Shown here: one piece after another, positions 46,962-58,881 of the stretch
How the letters are laid out: the number at the start of each line of letters is the position of its first letter
Position numbering within the stretch: the first letter of the stretch is position 1
Origin: Rotaria sp. Silwood1
Lineage: Eukaryota; Rotifera; Eurotatoria; Philodinida; Philodinidae
Length of the DNA: 64,000 nt
Assembly (NCBI GenBank): GCA_905250075.1
Contig: CAJNOP010000835.1
Coordinates: 21,845 to 85,844 of the forward strand
Direction: 5' to 3'
Notes under the pieces: generated by a model
What the model was told of the DNA's origin: nothing
Databases searched by the model: none
The model's input: the letters and a program-made list of their open reading frames with translations, nothing else
Program-made: the position numbers and the translations under genes

Positions 46962-47687
46962 CTAATAGTTATATTTTTTCTTTGCTTTTGCTGATGGTTT
47001 ATAAGATTCTAATTGATGTTTTTTATAACCTGATTGACGATGAATTTTTTTAACACATGATTCACAAAATAATTCATCACATTCAAGACAACGTTTTGTT
47101 GCATTATCATTACATACAGTACACCATGGAAATTCATCATCATCATTATCATTATCATTAGATTTTTCTTCAAATTTAGTTTTTGATGGTAATACAACTG
47201 TATCGGGTGTTGCAGCTGGCATTGTTTCATGTAAAATACGTAAACGATCAGCAAGAGAATGATCTTCTCGTTGTTGAATAGATAATTCATCATGCATTTG
47301 TTGTATAAGATCATCTGGATTAGTTGAAATTTTATTTTTTATATTGTTTGATGTTGCTGGAAAATCCATACGTAATTTTTCAAGACGTTCTTCAAGTGCT
47401 TTTGTTTCTGGATCAAGTTGATTTATAGGCATTTGCATTTGTTTTAATAATGATGGTTGTTGTTCTAATCGTTGTAGAAAATTTTTTGGTGGTTTTTGTA
47501 ACATTAGTTCTGTACTTATAGAATGAAAACATTTTATACAAACTTCATGCATTTGATAATTTAATTTTGGTATAGCTATACGTTGATATACACAATTTGA
47601 ACAATATAATTGTTGACATGAACCACAATATTTTTTTAGAGAATTATTTATTATTATTTGTTTACATGATGAACATATTGAACTCAT
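46962..47687 (-). CDS. ZFYVE19: Abscission/NoCut checkpoint regulator, ANCHR-like
   Basis: Intronless, 241 residues. An N-terminal FYVE-like zinc finger uses Cys5, Cys8, Cys21, Cys24, Cys29, Cys32, Cys50 and Cys53. Next come helical segments of MIM type (NFLQRLEQQPSLLKQM; ETKALEERLEKLRMDFPA), which in ANCHR bind VPS4, then an acidic run and a C-terminal B-box-like finger (FPWCTVCNDNATKRCLECDE, then LFCESCVKKIH and KKHQLESYKP). That last block matches the ANCHR C-terminus closely (ELPWCCICNEDATLRC in the human protein). ANCHR holds VPS4 at the midbody to delay abscission when chromatin is trapped. It is about half the human length, with the middle shortened. Confidence 0.88.
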   Translation of the reverse strand: MSSICSSCKQIIINNSLKKYCGSCQQLYCSNCVYQRIAIPKLNYQMHEVCIKCFHSISTELMLQKPPKNFLQRLEQQPSLLKQMQMPINQLDPETKALEERLEKLRMDFPATSNNIKNKISTNPDDLIQQMHDELSIQQREDHSLADRLRILHETMPAATPDTVVLPSKTKFEEKSNDNDNDDDEFPWCTVCNDNATKRCLECDELFCESCVKKIHRQSGYKKHQLESYKPSAKAKKKYNY

Positions 47688-49139
47688 ACTTATCTAAAAA
47701 ACAAGAATAAAACGAATCATACTTATGTTTAAACCTTAGTTGCAAAGATTGTTGAAAACAAAACTCATTCAGTTTCATTGAAGAGTGGGAAAAACTTTCA
47801 AGATTGGGAAGGTTACCCCCTTCTATATATAATTGATTGATTGTAACAAGCAATTTTAAAGACTTTTTTTTCTTCATTCTACAAAGATTTAGAATAATAT
47901 CTTGAACTAAAAGTTTTTTACAAGTGGTTTAAAATCAATCTGTTTTTTTTTTTTTGTATTATTGTTTTCTTTTTAATGATGTGAAAATACATTAAACTAA
48001 TACATTTTAATTCAAAGTATTTAGTTCTTTTCAAAATGTAAACGCTTGAAGCATTGATTAATTGAAGTATTATATTGAAAAAAAAAAACTACGAAATGTA
48101 TTTAAAAAAGATGAAACTTTTCTTCTTGTTATTGTTAAATGAATTAGCTTGAGGCAAATAATATCTCATTGATCACTAGTTTCTTTTTTTTATGTCCATT
48201 AAGTATCATGCTATATCTATTCTATAACACTTTAGAAAAAACACATATACATTTAACTGTGTTATCTTCAAATTATCTCAATTATGTTAAACTCACAAAA
48301 ATTCTTATCATAGTTGATGATACTTTCGTTTTTCTTTATAACATCATTTTAAAATAGTATGATTTAAATTTCCTTCCGGCTATAGATTTCACACAATATA
48401 ATGATCACATATTATTTAGAAAAAAATAAAATGTTTTTTTCCTTTTTCGTTTACATTTCATATGTAATTGTTTAATCAATTATTTCTATAAACAAAAAAT
48501 AAAAATCAAACATTTTTTTTTTCTCACATTTGGACATACGCAAAAAAAACTGAGTAGTTTTTACACTCTTATAAAATGTCGCAACAAAAAAGAAAATAAA
48601 TTTGCAATTAAGGAAATAGACGATCTTTTCTTTTTTTTTCACACTTGTAAAAACGTAGACATATAGTTGTATTCTCTTTGTTTAAAGCTATATCAATTTT
48701 AATAAACAGGAAATGAACATAAGAATAATACAAATATAAGATTATGATCATAATATTGATGCGCTTTTATTCTTTCTTATTTTTGTGTTTTATATCTTAA
48801 GAAAACTGGATCAAGATAATTATGTTTGTCGATGTTAAATTTAAATGTAAATAAGTTCAAAAGAATAAACTCAATATGAAACTTTGATACATATCCAAAG
48901 ATATAATTAGAAATGTTCATCATCAAACAAATATTTGCGACAAAAAATCTTGATATGGATTAAACAAAAAAAAACCAAAACAAAAAACTCTTGCTGTGAA
49001 TGAATAAAAATCATAGACAATTGTTTTCTTTTATATATTTCTTTTTATTTGTAATGCCAGATGAATAACGAATAAAAGTCTTTTGGTAATCTATGAACAA
49101 CAGATGTTGATTGTATATGAATGTATGTATACATCTATC

Positions 49140-49168
49140 ATTGCATCATATAGAAATAATGATGCAAT
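49140..49168. repeat. Perfect 10-bp stem hairpin
   Basis: ATTGCATCAT and ATGATGCAAT are exact reverse complements separated by 9 bases. It lies in the presumed MEX3 3' UTR. The stem is too short for a classical microRNA precursor; it could be a small regulatory hairpin or chance. Confidence 0.4.
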
Positions 49169-49735
49169 CGAGACGTTTTATCTTTATTTTTAGGTTAGTA
49201 AAAAAAAAAATCCCTAGTTTAAAATTTAAAATCGATTATCAGCATGTAATCATCAATAGAAAATTATCAATGATGAAGCAGCTGAAGAAAAGAAGAAAAA
49301 GAAAAAAAAACCGATCAAATTGACTTTGACCGTTCGGTGAACTCGCGCAAATATACGACGTACATACACGGTACCGTACGTTCACTAGATCAAACAACAT
49401 ACGGACACAATGGACATTAACCTTTATTGTAAAAACATAGACATTCAAGGGTTTTTTTTTTTCTTGCTCTTCTCTTATTCACATAATGACACATCTTTTC
49501 TTTTTCATATCATTAATCAAAGTATAAAAAGAAAAAAAAAAACATTCATTAAATAGATAGGCAGACATCATATATGTCCCTGCACGTTTTTATTCGAGCA
49601 AGAGAAAAAATATAAAAAAAAAAAAGAAAAAAGAAAAACCTACACGCACGTATACATAGGTTTATTTTGTACCTGAGATGAGGTTCTTATAAATTGTAAA
49701 ATTGTTTTTTTCTCTTGGACTATGCGGAGCATACA

Positions 49736-50066
49736 AAAAAAATAATAATAATAATAGCAACTAATAAATGATATATATATATGTGTGTACGATTTTCACA
49801 TCTTTTGCTTTTTCTACACACACACAAACAAACAAACAAACAAACAGGTATTTTATACTAATCACACACCCGAATAGAAAAAGAAAAATCTACGCGCCTA
49901 GACTTGTGTTGACAAACAAACAAAAAAAAAAAAAAAAAAGAAAAGAAGAAAAAAAATAAGTTAGGCTCAAAGCTCACATACACTTATAGATAGATAGATA
50001 GATACCTACAACTAAAAAGAAAAAAAAAACAAACAAAACAAACAAACAAACAAACAAACAAACAAA
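49736..50066. repeat. Cluster of microsatellites
   Basis: Includes (AAT)n at 49739-49756, (CA)n near 49818, (CAAA)n at 49824-49846, a long A-run at 49922-49939, (GATA)n at 49987-50004 and (CAAA)n at 50031-50066. The density is far above the rest of the window. Confidence 0.85.
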
Positions 50067-50385
50067 AAATGTTTGAGCAGTTTGACTTCCTGAATAGGGA
50101 ACACATAGAAATGACTTAGAACTAGTGGGTCACACACAAAACATATGCTCATTCACAATGAGATAGATCTTATAATAATAAAGTAGTAGAAGAATAATAA
50201 TAATAAACTTTATTTAAAATTTTTTTTTTTCCGGGTTAATACATATAATGTCCCTGATCAAGATAGCTGTACACGATGACAAAAAAAACAAATAAAGGTA
50301 AAAAAATACACAGAATAAATTAATAACACACACGCGCACACACACACGCACTAAGAATTATTCATACCTGAGGGTGTGTATATAT

Positions 50386-50449
50386 TCATGATGTTTTTAA
50401 TGATAAAAGACTAAAATTTGACCAAACTGAATCAAATATTGTATTATTA

Positions 50450-50483
<34 letters not shown>

Positions 50484-51486
50484 CCGATGTTTGTTCATTA
50501 ATTAAATCAAATGATGAACCAAAATCAAATGATTGATTCATTAATGAATTATCTTCTAATGGAAAATAAGATGATTGAGATACCGTACGTAATGGAATAT
50601 GTTTATTATTATCATCAATTGTATTATTATTAAATGGAAGTGATAAATGATGAGTAAATTTTGTTTTCATCCATTTTATATCATCATTATTATCTTCAAC
50701 AGGTGATTGATGACCTGATGATGATGTTTGTCCTGTACGTGCAGCAATATGACTTTCAATTTCTAAACGTGCAGCTTCAACATTTTCCGGTAGACCAGCT
50801 ATTTCAAAAACAGGTTCTTTATCACGACCTGGTGTTATTATATATGTATTTGTTGTTTGTTGTATACGTTTTATAGTTGCACCTTTAGGTCCAACAACTA
50901 AACCAACAACACGATATGGTACACGAACTTGTATTGTTGTTTGTTGACTTGGTAATATTAAATTATTTATATGTAAATTTGTATTACTTCCACTACTTGT
51001 ACTACTATTCGATGAACTACTCGTACTACTTTGTTGTTTACGAGCTACAATAAAAAAAATATATATTATATAGAATTATTAAAAATAAAAATTTTATATA
51101 CCAGCTCGTATTTGTGAAAAATGTTCAGCAGCTGATAGAATTTCTTTTTTAGCTATATGAACGTCTTCTTTACGACCAGTTATGATAAAAACAGGTTCAT
51201 CACCACGTACGGGTGTTTTAATATATGTATTTGTTTTAGCACGTAATGCTTTAATTTTACAACCTTGTCTACCAACAATTTCTGCAACATGTTCCGAACT
51301 TGGCACCGGTACACATTCGGTCATATTTTGACTTTTTTTACCAAGTGAATCGGCCATTTGTTGTTGTTGCTGTTGTTGTTGTTGTTGTTGAAATTGTAAT
51401 GAAAATTCATTATTAAATGATGGAATAAGTAATGATGAACGTTGATAATCAGTTACAAATGAATCAATTATTGCTGCACTTGGCAT
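50386..51486 (-). CDS. MEX3: MEX3-family KH-domain RNA-binding protein
   Basis: Two exons, 51102-51486 and 50386-51044, across a 57-bp intron; 347 residues. Residues ~33-43 are a poly-Gln run. KH domain 1 starts near residue 55 and contains [20 protein letters not shown] then [22 protein letters not shown] domain 2 contains [20 protein letters not shown] and [20 protein letters not shown]. Both have intact GxxG loops (GRQG, GPKG). The family binds 3' UTR elements and represses or destabilises target mRNAs in early embryo and germ line. The C-terminal RING finger of vertebrate MEX3 is absent, as in nematode MEX-3; the tail is Ser/Asn-rich with a poly-Asn run (GTTATTATTATT DNA) that is probably length-variable. 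Sequence conservation is very high. Confidence 0.96.
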
Positions 51487-53935
51487 TATTTTTTAATTAA
51501 TAAAAAAATAATTTCTATATATATATATATATATAATATATCTATATATCTATACTAGAACAAAAAAAATAAAACATAAGAATATGATAAGTTCATGTTA
51601 AAAGAAAATGAATAAATGATGAACGGAGAAGAAGAAGGAGAGAAAAACGACCTAACGTGTAGACTTACCGCGTAGCAATGTCCAGTCGACGACGAAAGCG
51701 AGAAATGTGAATGTGATGATTAACGCCTACATACTCGACCCTTCTATACTATACTAGTGTAAGAGAGAAAGAAGGAGAAAAAAAAGAAAAGAAAACGAGA
51801 AGAGAACGGAAAATTACGAGGGAGTGACGTGTGTATGTGTACAATCTCTGCTGTCTCTCTCTCTCTCTCTCAGTTTCTTCCACCTGAATAGTGGGTGGTT
51901 GATCTCTTTTCTCTTGCTTCTTTCTTTGTCGAATTTTTTTTTTCTCAAACCATCACAAAAAAAAAAAAAAACATCCATGCACAAGTTTTTTTTTCTTCTT
52001 TTTCTTCTTGTTCTTCTTCGCGTCTGATGAACTCTGAACTACTTACTCTTTTTCTCTCTCACTCATGCAAACGCTGCTTTGATTATATTAATAACTCATC
52101 CGACCAATGAGAAGAATAAAAAAAAAAAAAAAAAAACGGTCGATCGCTGGAAATGGGTCTGGCCAGTTCACCGCTACAATATGAAGAGATGAAGCGGCAG
52201 CGAAAAGGGAAAGAAGGGCATTAGGCAAGAAGAGAAGAAAAAAAATCGCCCCCATCAGCATGCACAGAACCCTCGAGCTGATGCCTCCATGACGCTGTTC
52301 TTTATTCTTTCTCTCTCTCTCTCTTTCTTGTGCGCTCTTCAACACGACTATACAATGATGACGACAAGCAGTAGTAGCAGCATAAAAGAAAACCAAGCGA
52401 ATGCAATACATATATACATATACGACTAGACAGAAATGGTTTCAGGATGATGTTGATGATGATGATAGGGTTACTACTGCTTATGTTCTCGTCAAGTATA
52501 CATATGATGCCATATATACAATCCAAAAAAAAGCAAAAAAAAAAAGAAGAGAGAAAGAAAGAAAGAACGACGTGATGCTATGTTATAGAACGAGTTAATT
52601 AGATTGACGAATTGCGCGATTTTTTTTCAAGGATAAAAAAGTTCTTTTTTTCCTATGTTATATATATATATATATATGTTCCTATTCTTAGATTTTAATA
52701 GATTATATAGAATAACTTTTTTGTTTTATTAAGTATTACTATTGATAAAATAGCTTTCTTATCATAGAAAGAATTATTGAATAAATAATTAAACAAATTT
52801 TTTTTTTGAAATTTTAATTTTGAAAAGTAGATTATAACAAGAGGATTTTAATTTTATTTCTTCTTGCTCTAAAAATAGAAAAAAAAAAAAAAAAAAGAGA
52901 AATTTTTTTTTGTCTCACGGAAATATTTCTGAAGAAATCCTTGGAATGAAATATATTTTGTATATACGTCATTGTTAAATCAAGTGTAAGATCGGATTAC
53001 CAAATATTTGATCTAGCTCACGGTCATTGTGTTGCTATATTTCTATATTACAATTTAAAATAAATATAATGATGAGTTTTAAGACTGATAGAAAAAAAAA
53101 ATGTACATGTACAATAACTCTATAAACATACGATTTTTTGCAAAATATATCAATTATAACAGCAGATAATTCGTTTACTTATATATACTCATCACTTGAC
53201 CTTTTTTCCGTTGTTAACAATTTAGATGAGTATGGATGTTGTCACTAAGTTAAATTTATGACATAGCTCGATCTCACCATCATACTATAAAATTCAAGTT
53301 CACTGTTAGAGTAAAAAAACAAAAAATTTAAATTTAAAGATTTTAGTCTATTGTGGAAAAAGAAGAATCAATTTATTATTTATAAGATTGAAACTGTCAT
53401 ATACATAATTCCGACAGATGGTAATTTGGAGGTCAAGAATCGATAAGTTTATTACTTGCAGACTGACTAAAAATGATGACATCAATGTTTAGTAAATTAA
53501 TCTTATAGATAGATGGTTAATATAGTAAAATATATGATACTGTTGTATTCTGAATGAATAATAGTTCATGATTTGTCTGATTATAAAACATTTACGATCA
53601 CTCATAAATTCATCAGTCAATATTTACTTTTACTGTCTTTATAATAAAAATTTTCATACAACTGATGGAATTTGAAGATTATTTAATAATTTATTTAAAA
53701 CATTTTATATTATATCTAAAATTAGAAGAAAAAAAAAAAGATTTTTATCATTAAGATGATAAATCCCTGTTCGATGTGTAATTTTAAAAGACATAAGATC
53801 GTCCTTCAGTTTCAAGGTATTATCATGTTTATAGTAAATTAAAAAAAAAAAAGAGAATGAAAAAATCTTGTTTGAAGATATCTTTTTATTATACAAAGCG
53901 GTTAAAGAATGAAAAGTAAAGACATAACTCATCGT
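51487..53935. promoter_or_regulatory. MEX3 upstream region and spacer
   Basis: 2.4 kb between the MEX3 start and the TMEM115 3' end. It has (TA)n at 51518-51536, (CT)n at 51855-51871 and 52310-52324, an 18-base A-run near 52119, ATGATG repeats near 52447 and (TA)n near 52661. The section 51640-52300 is GC-richer than its surroundings and rich in GAGA/CTCT, as seen around many animal promoters, and is the likely MEX3 promoter/5' UTR (inference). Open frames here are low-complexity artefacts. Confidence 0.5.
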
Positions 53936-55977
53936 TTATGATGATGATGATGATTGTTGTTGATGTAAATCTTCTTTTGTTTTATTTGAATTATCCATAT
54001 CAATTACTATGGATGAAGATTCCAATTGATGTGTTGAAGGTAATAATGGACTTTGAATTTCATCTAGTTCAGGCCATGCTTCTGATGCTGAATCTTTCAA
54101 TTTCATACGATCATTTAAAGCTTTTAATGCTTTTTGTCTGAAATAAAATGATAATTTTGATTATGTGCTTTACGATATTGATCAGAAATTTTTCTTCTGA
54201 TGAATTTTCATTGTTAATAGACAAAAAAAGAAGATGTCTATATTACAATAAAAATATGATTATTAAATGGGTCATATAGCATTGTAATGCAAGATGCAAA
54301 AATACAGTCATGCCGTAGTATGATTACGGTACATGTACAAAGTCTGTTTACTGTCGTACAGTTGTCGCTGTGTCATTGTTTATCGATAAGTGATAAAATG
54401 CTTCTAAGACATGTCTAATTTCATTAAGTAGAACCTAATGAAACTTCTAGAACAACTGTCTTTATAACTTTTCAAAGCAAAACATTGTGTCTATTTTCTT
54501 CGAATTCAATTTTTTCAAGATGAACATTTACACGAATAGATTTCTTTAATTGAAGTAGTTCATCGCCAAAATTTGACGATGCATTATGAATCTTAAAACG
54601 ATGTTTTTCTTCTAATAGCTTGACTAGAACTAATAGTTAGTCAAAAAGCATGCTACAGTCGTTTTTAAATCACTTTTTTTTTATTATAAACGATAGAAGC
54701 TTGCAACTTTCGTTATAGGCTTCCTTCTGGATGATTTTAAATCGAAACTAATCAATTAAAAAATAAATTCAATTTTTATATGATTCATGATGAATGAATC
54801 ATACTGTATCATCGCCATGAAATGTCTTCACTAGATGAGTATAATGGAGATAAAGCATTAAGAAGTACAAGATTTCAATTCGAAAATTAACATTTCTTAA
54901 TTCAAATGAATATTTGAATTTAGTCTTGATCCATATTTAAATGGAACTGATTTGAGAAAAAAAAAATGAATAACAAACCTTCTTCTATCAGCATCAGCTG
55001 CTTCAGCACCTGGAATAGTTATTGTAATGTTTGATGGTGAAGCAACATTATATTTTTTAACAAATGGTTTACATAATTTTATTTTAACAAATATTGCAAA
55101 AATTGTATTGGCAAATATACTTATTATTGGTGATATAGGTGGAGGAAAAAAACTAAAAATGACATTTAATTAAAATCATAAGAGAAAAAAAAAATGCCGA
55201 AAAATTTCATTTACCTTGCAAATGAAAAGGATGTTGACATATCACCTGTAGTTCCATTTTGATGTATTTGAAAAAATCTTAAATATGTCCAACTAATAAT
55301 AATACCAAAACTAAGCATAATTAAAAAATGTATAGGTACAGCATGTACAATCCAAAGTATTGTTGATAAAATAACAATTAATAATGGTACATGATCTTGT
55401 TTAAGTTTACATAATGGTGTTGTTGCTATAATCGTATCAGGCATAATTTGTTTAATAACAACTGAGTAAGCACCAATAAATGATGCTAAACCATAAATAG
55501 GTCTTTCAAATAGATAATCTTCATTAAATGTTAAACCATAAAATAGAAAATATGTAAATGTTGCAACTAATGCATTTGGAATTGTAACAATAAAATAAAA
55601 TTTTAATAGTTCTTTTGTACCCCATAATGGTTCGATCATTTTCGAATAAAGAAAAACAACAATAACATCAATTATTGTATGCCATATATGTAATTCAATA
55701 AAACTATGTGTAACAAATGTCCTATGACAAAAAAAAAATGAAATAAAGAGTTCGACAGAAAACAATAAATAAATAAATAAATAAAAACAAACCAAATCCA
55801 AAAATTCGGAGGCATTACACGACCTGGAATGACTGCAAGTACGTGAACACATTGAGAACTAAATGAAAGACCATATCCAATAATACAAAATAAACATATT
55901 AATTTAGTTGTAAGGCCTGATGAGAATACGGCCGATTGTAATTGTTGACTAATATCATGGACAAATGTTTGTTTCAT
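53936..55977 (-). CDS. TMEM115: TMEM115, rhomboid-like Golgi membrane protein
   Basis: Four exons: 55793-55977, 55215-55721, 54979-55152, 53936-54137; phases agree and the product is 355 residues (human 351). Start at ATG 55977. Diagnostic matches: PPNFWIW then THSFIELHIWHTIID, IEPLWGTKELLKFYFIV, SWTYLRFFQIHQNG then TTGDMSTSFSFASFFPP, SNITITIPGAEAADADRRRQ and KALKALNDRMKL. Six or so membrane segments; rhomboid-like fold but no catalytic GxSG, so a pseudoprotease. In mammals it acts with the COG complex in Golgi retrograde transport and affects glycosylation. The cytosolic tail ends in a poly-Ser run. Intron 3 (54138-54978, 841 bp) is unusually long. Confidence 0.95.
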
Positions 55978-57488
55978 GATCTGAATAAATAAAAAGTTTT
56001 TTAACAAAAGGCTAATTGAAAAGAATAACATACTTTATTTAGTAACTTAACGAAACATAATCTAAAAATCAGAGTAATTTGATAACATGAATACTCATCA
56101 TAATCGTCAATAGACAAATAAAACTACAAATAAATATATATATCTTTTTTTTTTAATTATACTGTTGATCAAATAAGGGTATTCATTGGAGTATTAGTCA
56201 TGGTTGTCTTTACTGATCTATAGATGGCAGTATTGTCCTACGTTAAACAAGCATCTATTTGCTTCTTTTGTATTTTAAGTTTTCTGTTTTATACTCTCGT
56301 ACAGATATTAGTAGAAACCCGAAATATGTTATTTTTAATTTTTTTCGCTCTTATCGTCAACATGCGATGTGCAGTGATTACATCCTATCCAACACCTTGC
56401 TTATGCTTTCTATTATTATATGTAACGTTGTATTTCATAAATAGGATTCTTACACAAGGATTTATCAACACAAACTACATCGAAAGTAGGTATTGATAAA
56501 ACAAGGGCATGTAGACACAATAATTGTATTTACTATGCTTGAAAGTACCACGACATATCTTTTCAGTTAGAGTAGTTAATTAATAAATAAAATAATAATT
56601 TAGATAATGAGCAATATCATTGAGTCTGAAAAAAATTTTGCAAGGTATCTAGAAAATAAAAGAACGATTTCTATCGTCGTTAGTACTCATTCATGGAAAA
56701 ACAGCCACAAATCAAGCATACCAAAAAGTGTACCTTTCTTCAACAACTTAATACAAACATCATATCATCGAATCAGTCTCGATATAATTTTATCATTGCT
56801 GTTTAACATACCACACAAGAATTAGATGAAGCCTCGCAATAATAAACTCAAATAATGGTTTGTTCAGGTTATTTATGATGATGTAAAAAGAACAGTATAG
56901 GTTTACATGCATGGATTAATTTGCAATGTTGATTGAATGATGACAAAACTTTTACACTGTTCAGTATCATTCTACATGAAAGTTTAGCAAATAGTTATAA
57001 ATTTGAAACAAATTTTTCAACTTAATTTTTGTTGAAACTCAATTTCGAAACTGAAGGAAAAGTAATTATTAGTCTTACTCAGCTGTATTTGTTCTATCCA
57101 AAGCTGTGGCCAGAGCTCATGTAACACAGCAATGATTTCGAAATATACAGGATGTGATCGGAATTCATCTGAAACCTGTATTTTTAGAGTCAATTCTGAA
57201 GTGTTACTGCCACTACTTTGGATTAGGTTGTCAAAGTCCATGATTGCAATATCTATTTTAAACTGGATAGAATCTTTTATTTTTTTTGTTTCAATACAGA
57301 ATTGTCAAAGTTTTCATAGAATAGATTCTTTTCAGCAGACCATGCACGAAATGAGACATTGTGCACCTTTACTCAACATCAACTTGTTCAAATTTAACAT
57401 TACCATTTGATAGACGGTATATTTTATCTTTGTGAGTTGCTATAACTTTTGTATCAATATATTACAATGTTGCTTTAATAGTTCACAT
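55978..57488. other. Intergenic
   Basis: 1.5 kb from the TMEM115 start to the hAT-type element. The TMEM115 promoter should lie next to 55978. A plus-strand open frame at 56224-56496 is hydrophobic throughout and resembles no known protein; others are short. No repeat is evident. Confidence 0.5.
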
Positions 57489-58881
57489 CAGTGATGGGAT
57501 CGGTTCGTGTTTTTTTGGAGCCGAACCGAATCGAATTCGAAACTTAAGATAAAGGTTTAAAAGTTTTTATTTTTTTCTAAGAATATTCCTCTAAAAACCT
57601 TTATTGAAGACATGCTTAAAACGTCATTAATAATTTTAAAAACGAACTAGAAATTTGTAGTAGAAATAATGTTAAGAATATGGGTATTTTCGTTTTCAGA
57701 ATAAAAGAAATTTCGGATGATAGAAGACTAGTTTATTTTCAGAAGTTAGTCAATTTATCCCGCTAATCAAAAGCCGCTCAAGGTATATTTTGTCGTCGCT
57801 CAATGCAGATATATAGGAACTACATTTTATATGATACACCCGTTTTAATAGAACACTATTAAGTAATACTTTATAATAATTATTTACCACCTTATTAAAT
57901 CCAGTTTTACTCTCAACTTACAAGACTTACATGACAAAGAGAACCTAAAATTGAAAGAAATAATCCACCCATCATTTGAAAATGGACAATTCCAATGACA
58001 TTTTTAGGCTTTGCTTATCGATCTATTTCGAAATATCATTCAGGTGATATTTTCTTAACTTAAATGTTCATGGTTATATATTCTTTGAACCTTAAAAAGA
58101 AAGTAATGTTATCGTTATCAACTAAGAATTATTACAACACGATAATTAACTGATACTTATATATATCTATACGAGTACTTCATACGGAAATGTAGTCCGT
58201 AAAAGGACGCACTAACTGAAACTAATGAGTAGTCGAGTAAAAATAAGAAATTTGCTACACTTTCTTTATCCATTCTTAGTGTATATATTTGTTACAGGTC
58301 CCTTTCTCTGTAATGAAACTTGATGTTTGTAAAATCTTCGGTTCAATTCAGCCGAAATTCAATTTTATTCAAATTATTATCTTTTCTTTTCTTTTTTCTT
58401 TTACATATATGTCGCAGGAGAAATTAAAATCCAGGAAAATTTAAAATTTTCCTAAAAAAGTCAGGAAAAATTAAAATTTTAACAAGAACATTTTAATTTT
58501 TCCTAGGAAAATTTTAAATTTTCCTGGATTTTAATTTCTCCTGCGACATATACATGTATTTTCATATATAAGAGAGAGATGAATAAATATCCTCTACTCC
58601 AGCCTAGACCATTTTATATAAAGAAGATGACGTCCAATGTGTTCTTTTATTGGAATACCCTTACATTTAGAACAGAAGAAAAGAGTGATAATTTATTCAA
58701 ATTGTCACGGCCGAATAGGAAAGTAGAAGAGAAAAGAATAAGAAATAAAGATGTATTTTAGAGCATTCTAACAAAGTTAAATATATTTAAATATATATTT
58801 GAATGGAAATCGGTTCCGAATACTTCGTAACCGAACCGAATCGAACCGAAAAAGTTTCAAACCGAACCGATTCCATCACTG
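57489..58881. mobile_element. Non-autonomous hAT-type DNA transposon
   Basis: Starts CAGTGATGGGATCGGTTCG (57489) and ends with the inverted copy CGAACCGATTCCATCACTG (58863-58881; one mismatch in 19). It is flanked by 8-bp sequences GTTCACAT (57481-57488) and GTTGACAT (58882-58889), a 7-of-8 match fitting the 8-bp duplications of the hAT superfamily; CAGTG ends are also typical. Subterminal GAACCGAA/TTCGGTT words cluster at both ends and may be transposase-binding sites. Inside (1393 bp) no transposase frame remains, so mobility would require an enzyme from elsewhere. A palindromic element is nested at 58407-58551. Confidence 0.9.
58407..58551. mobile_element. Palindromic mini-element nested in the hAT element
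   Basis: Arms begin at TATATGTCGCAGGAGAAATT (from ~58407) and end at GAGACATATA-type complement TTTCTCCTGCGACATATA (to ~58551), each ~65 bp and almost perfect, with internal AGGAAAATTTAAAATTTTCC palindromes. The only notable break is a duplicated AAAAAGTCAGG block in the left arm. It folds on itself completely and has no coding frame. TATA flanks both ends, so a TA-type target duplication is possible. Confidence 0.85.

Larger units (their letters stand above)
47688..50385. other. Intergenic, probably includes MEX3 3' UTR
   Basis: 2.7 kb without a gene. The part adjoining MEX3 (about 49000-50385) is rich in A/T runs and microsatellites, as expected of a long 3' UTR on -, which is usual for MEX3 mRNAs. 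A GC-richer island at about 49318-49400 (CGTTCGGTGAACTCGCGC; ACGGTACCGT palindrome) stands out against AT-rich flanks. Confidence 0.5.

Noticed and set aside
51824-52598. Several open frames upstream of MEX3
   Set aside because: They are made of Ser-Leu, Phe or Lys-Glu-Arg low-complexity residues encoded by CT/GA and A/T runs.
57017-57410. Short open frames on both strands just left of the hAT element
   Set aside because: Mutually overlapping, no known motif, no splice partners.
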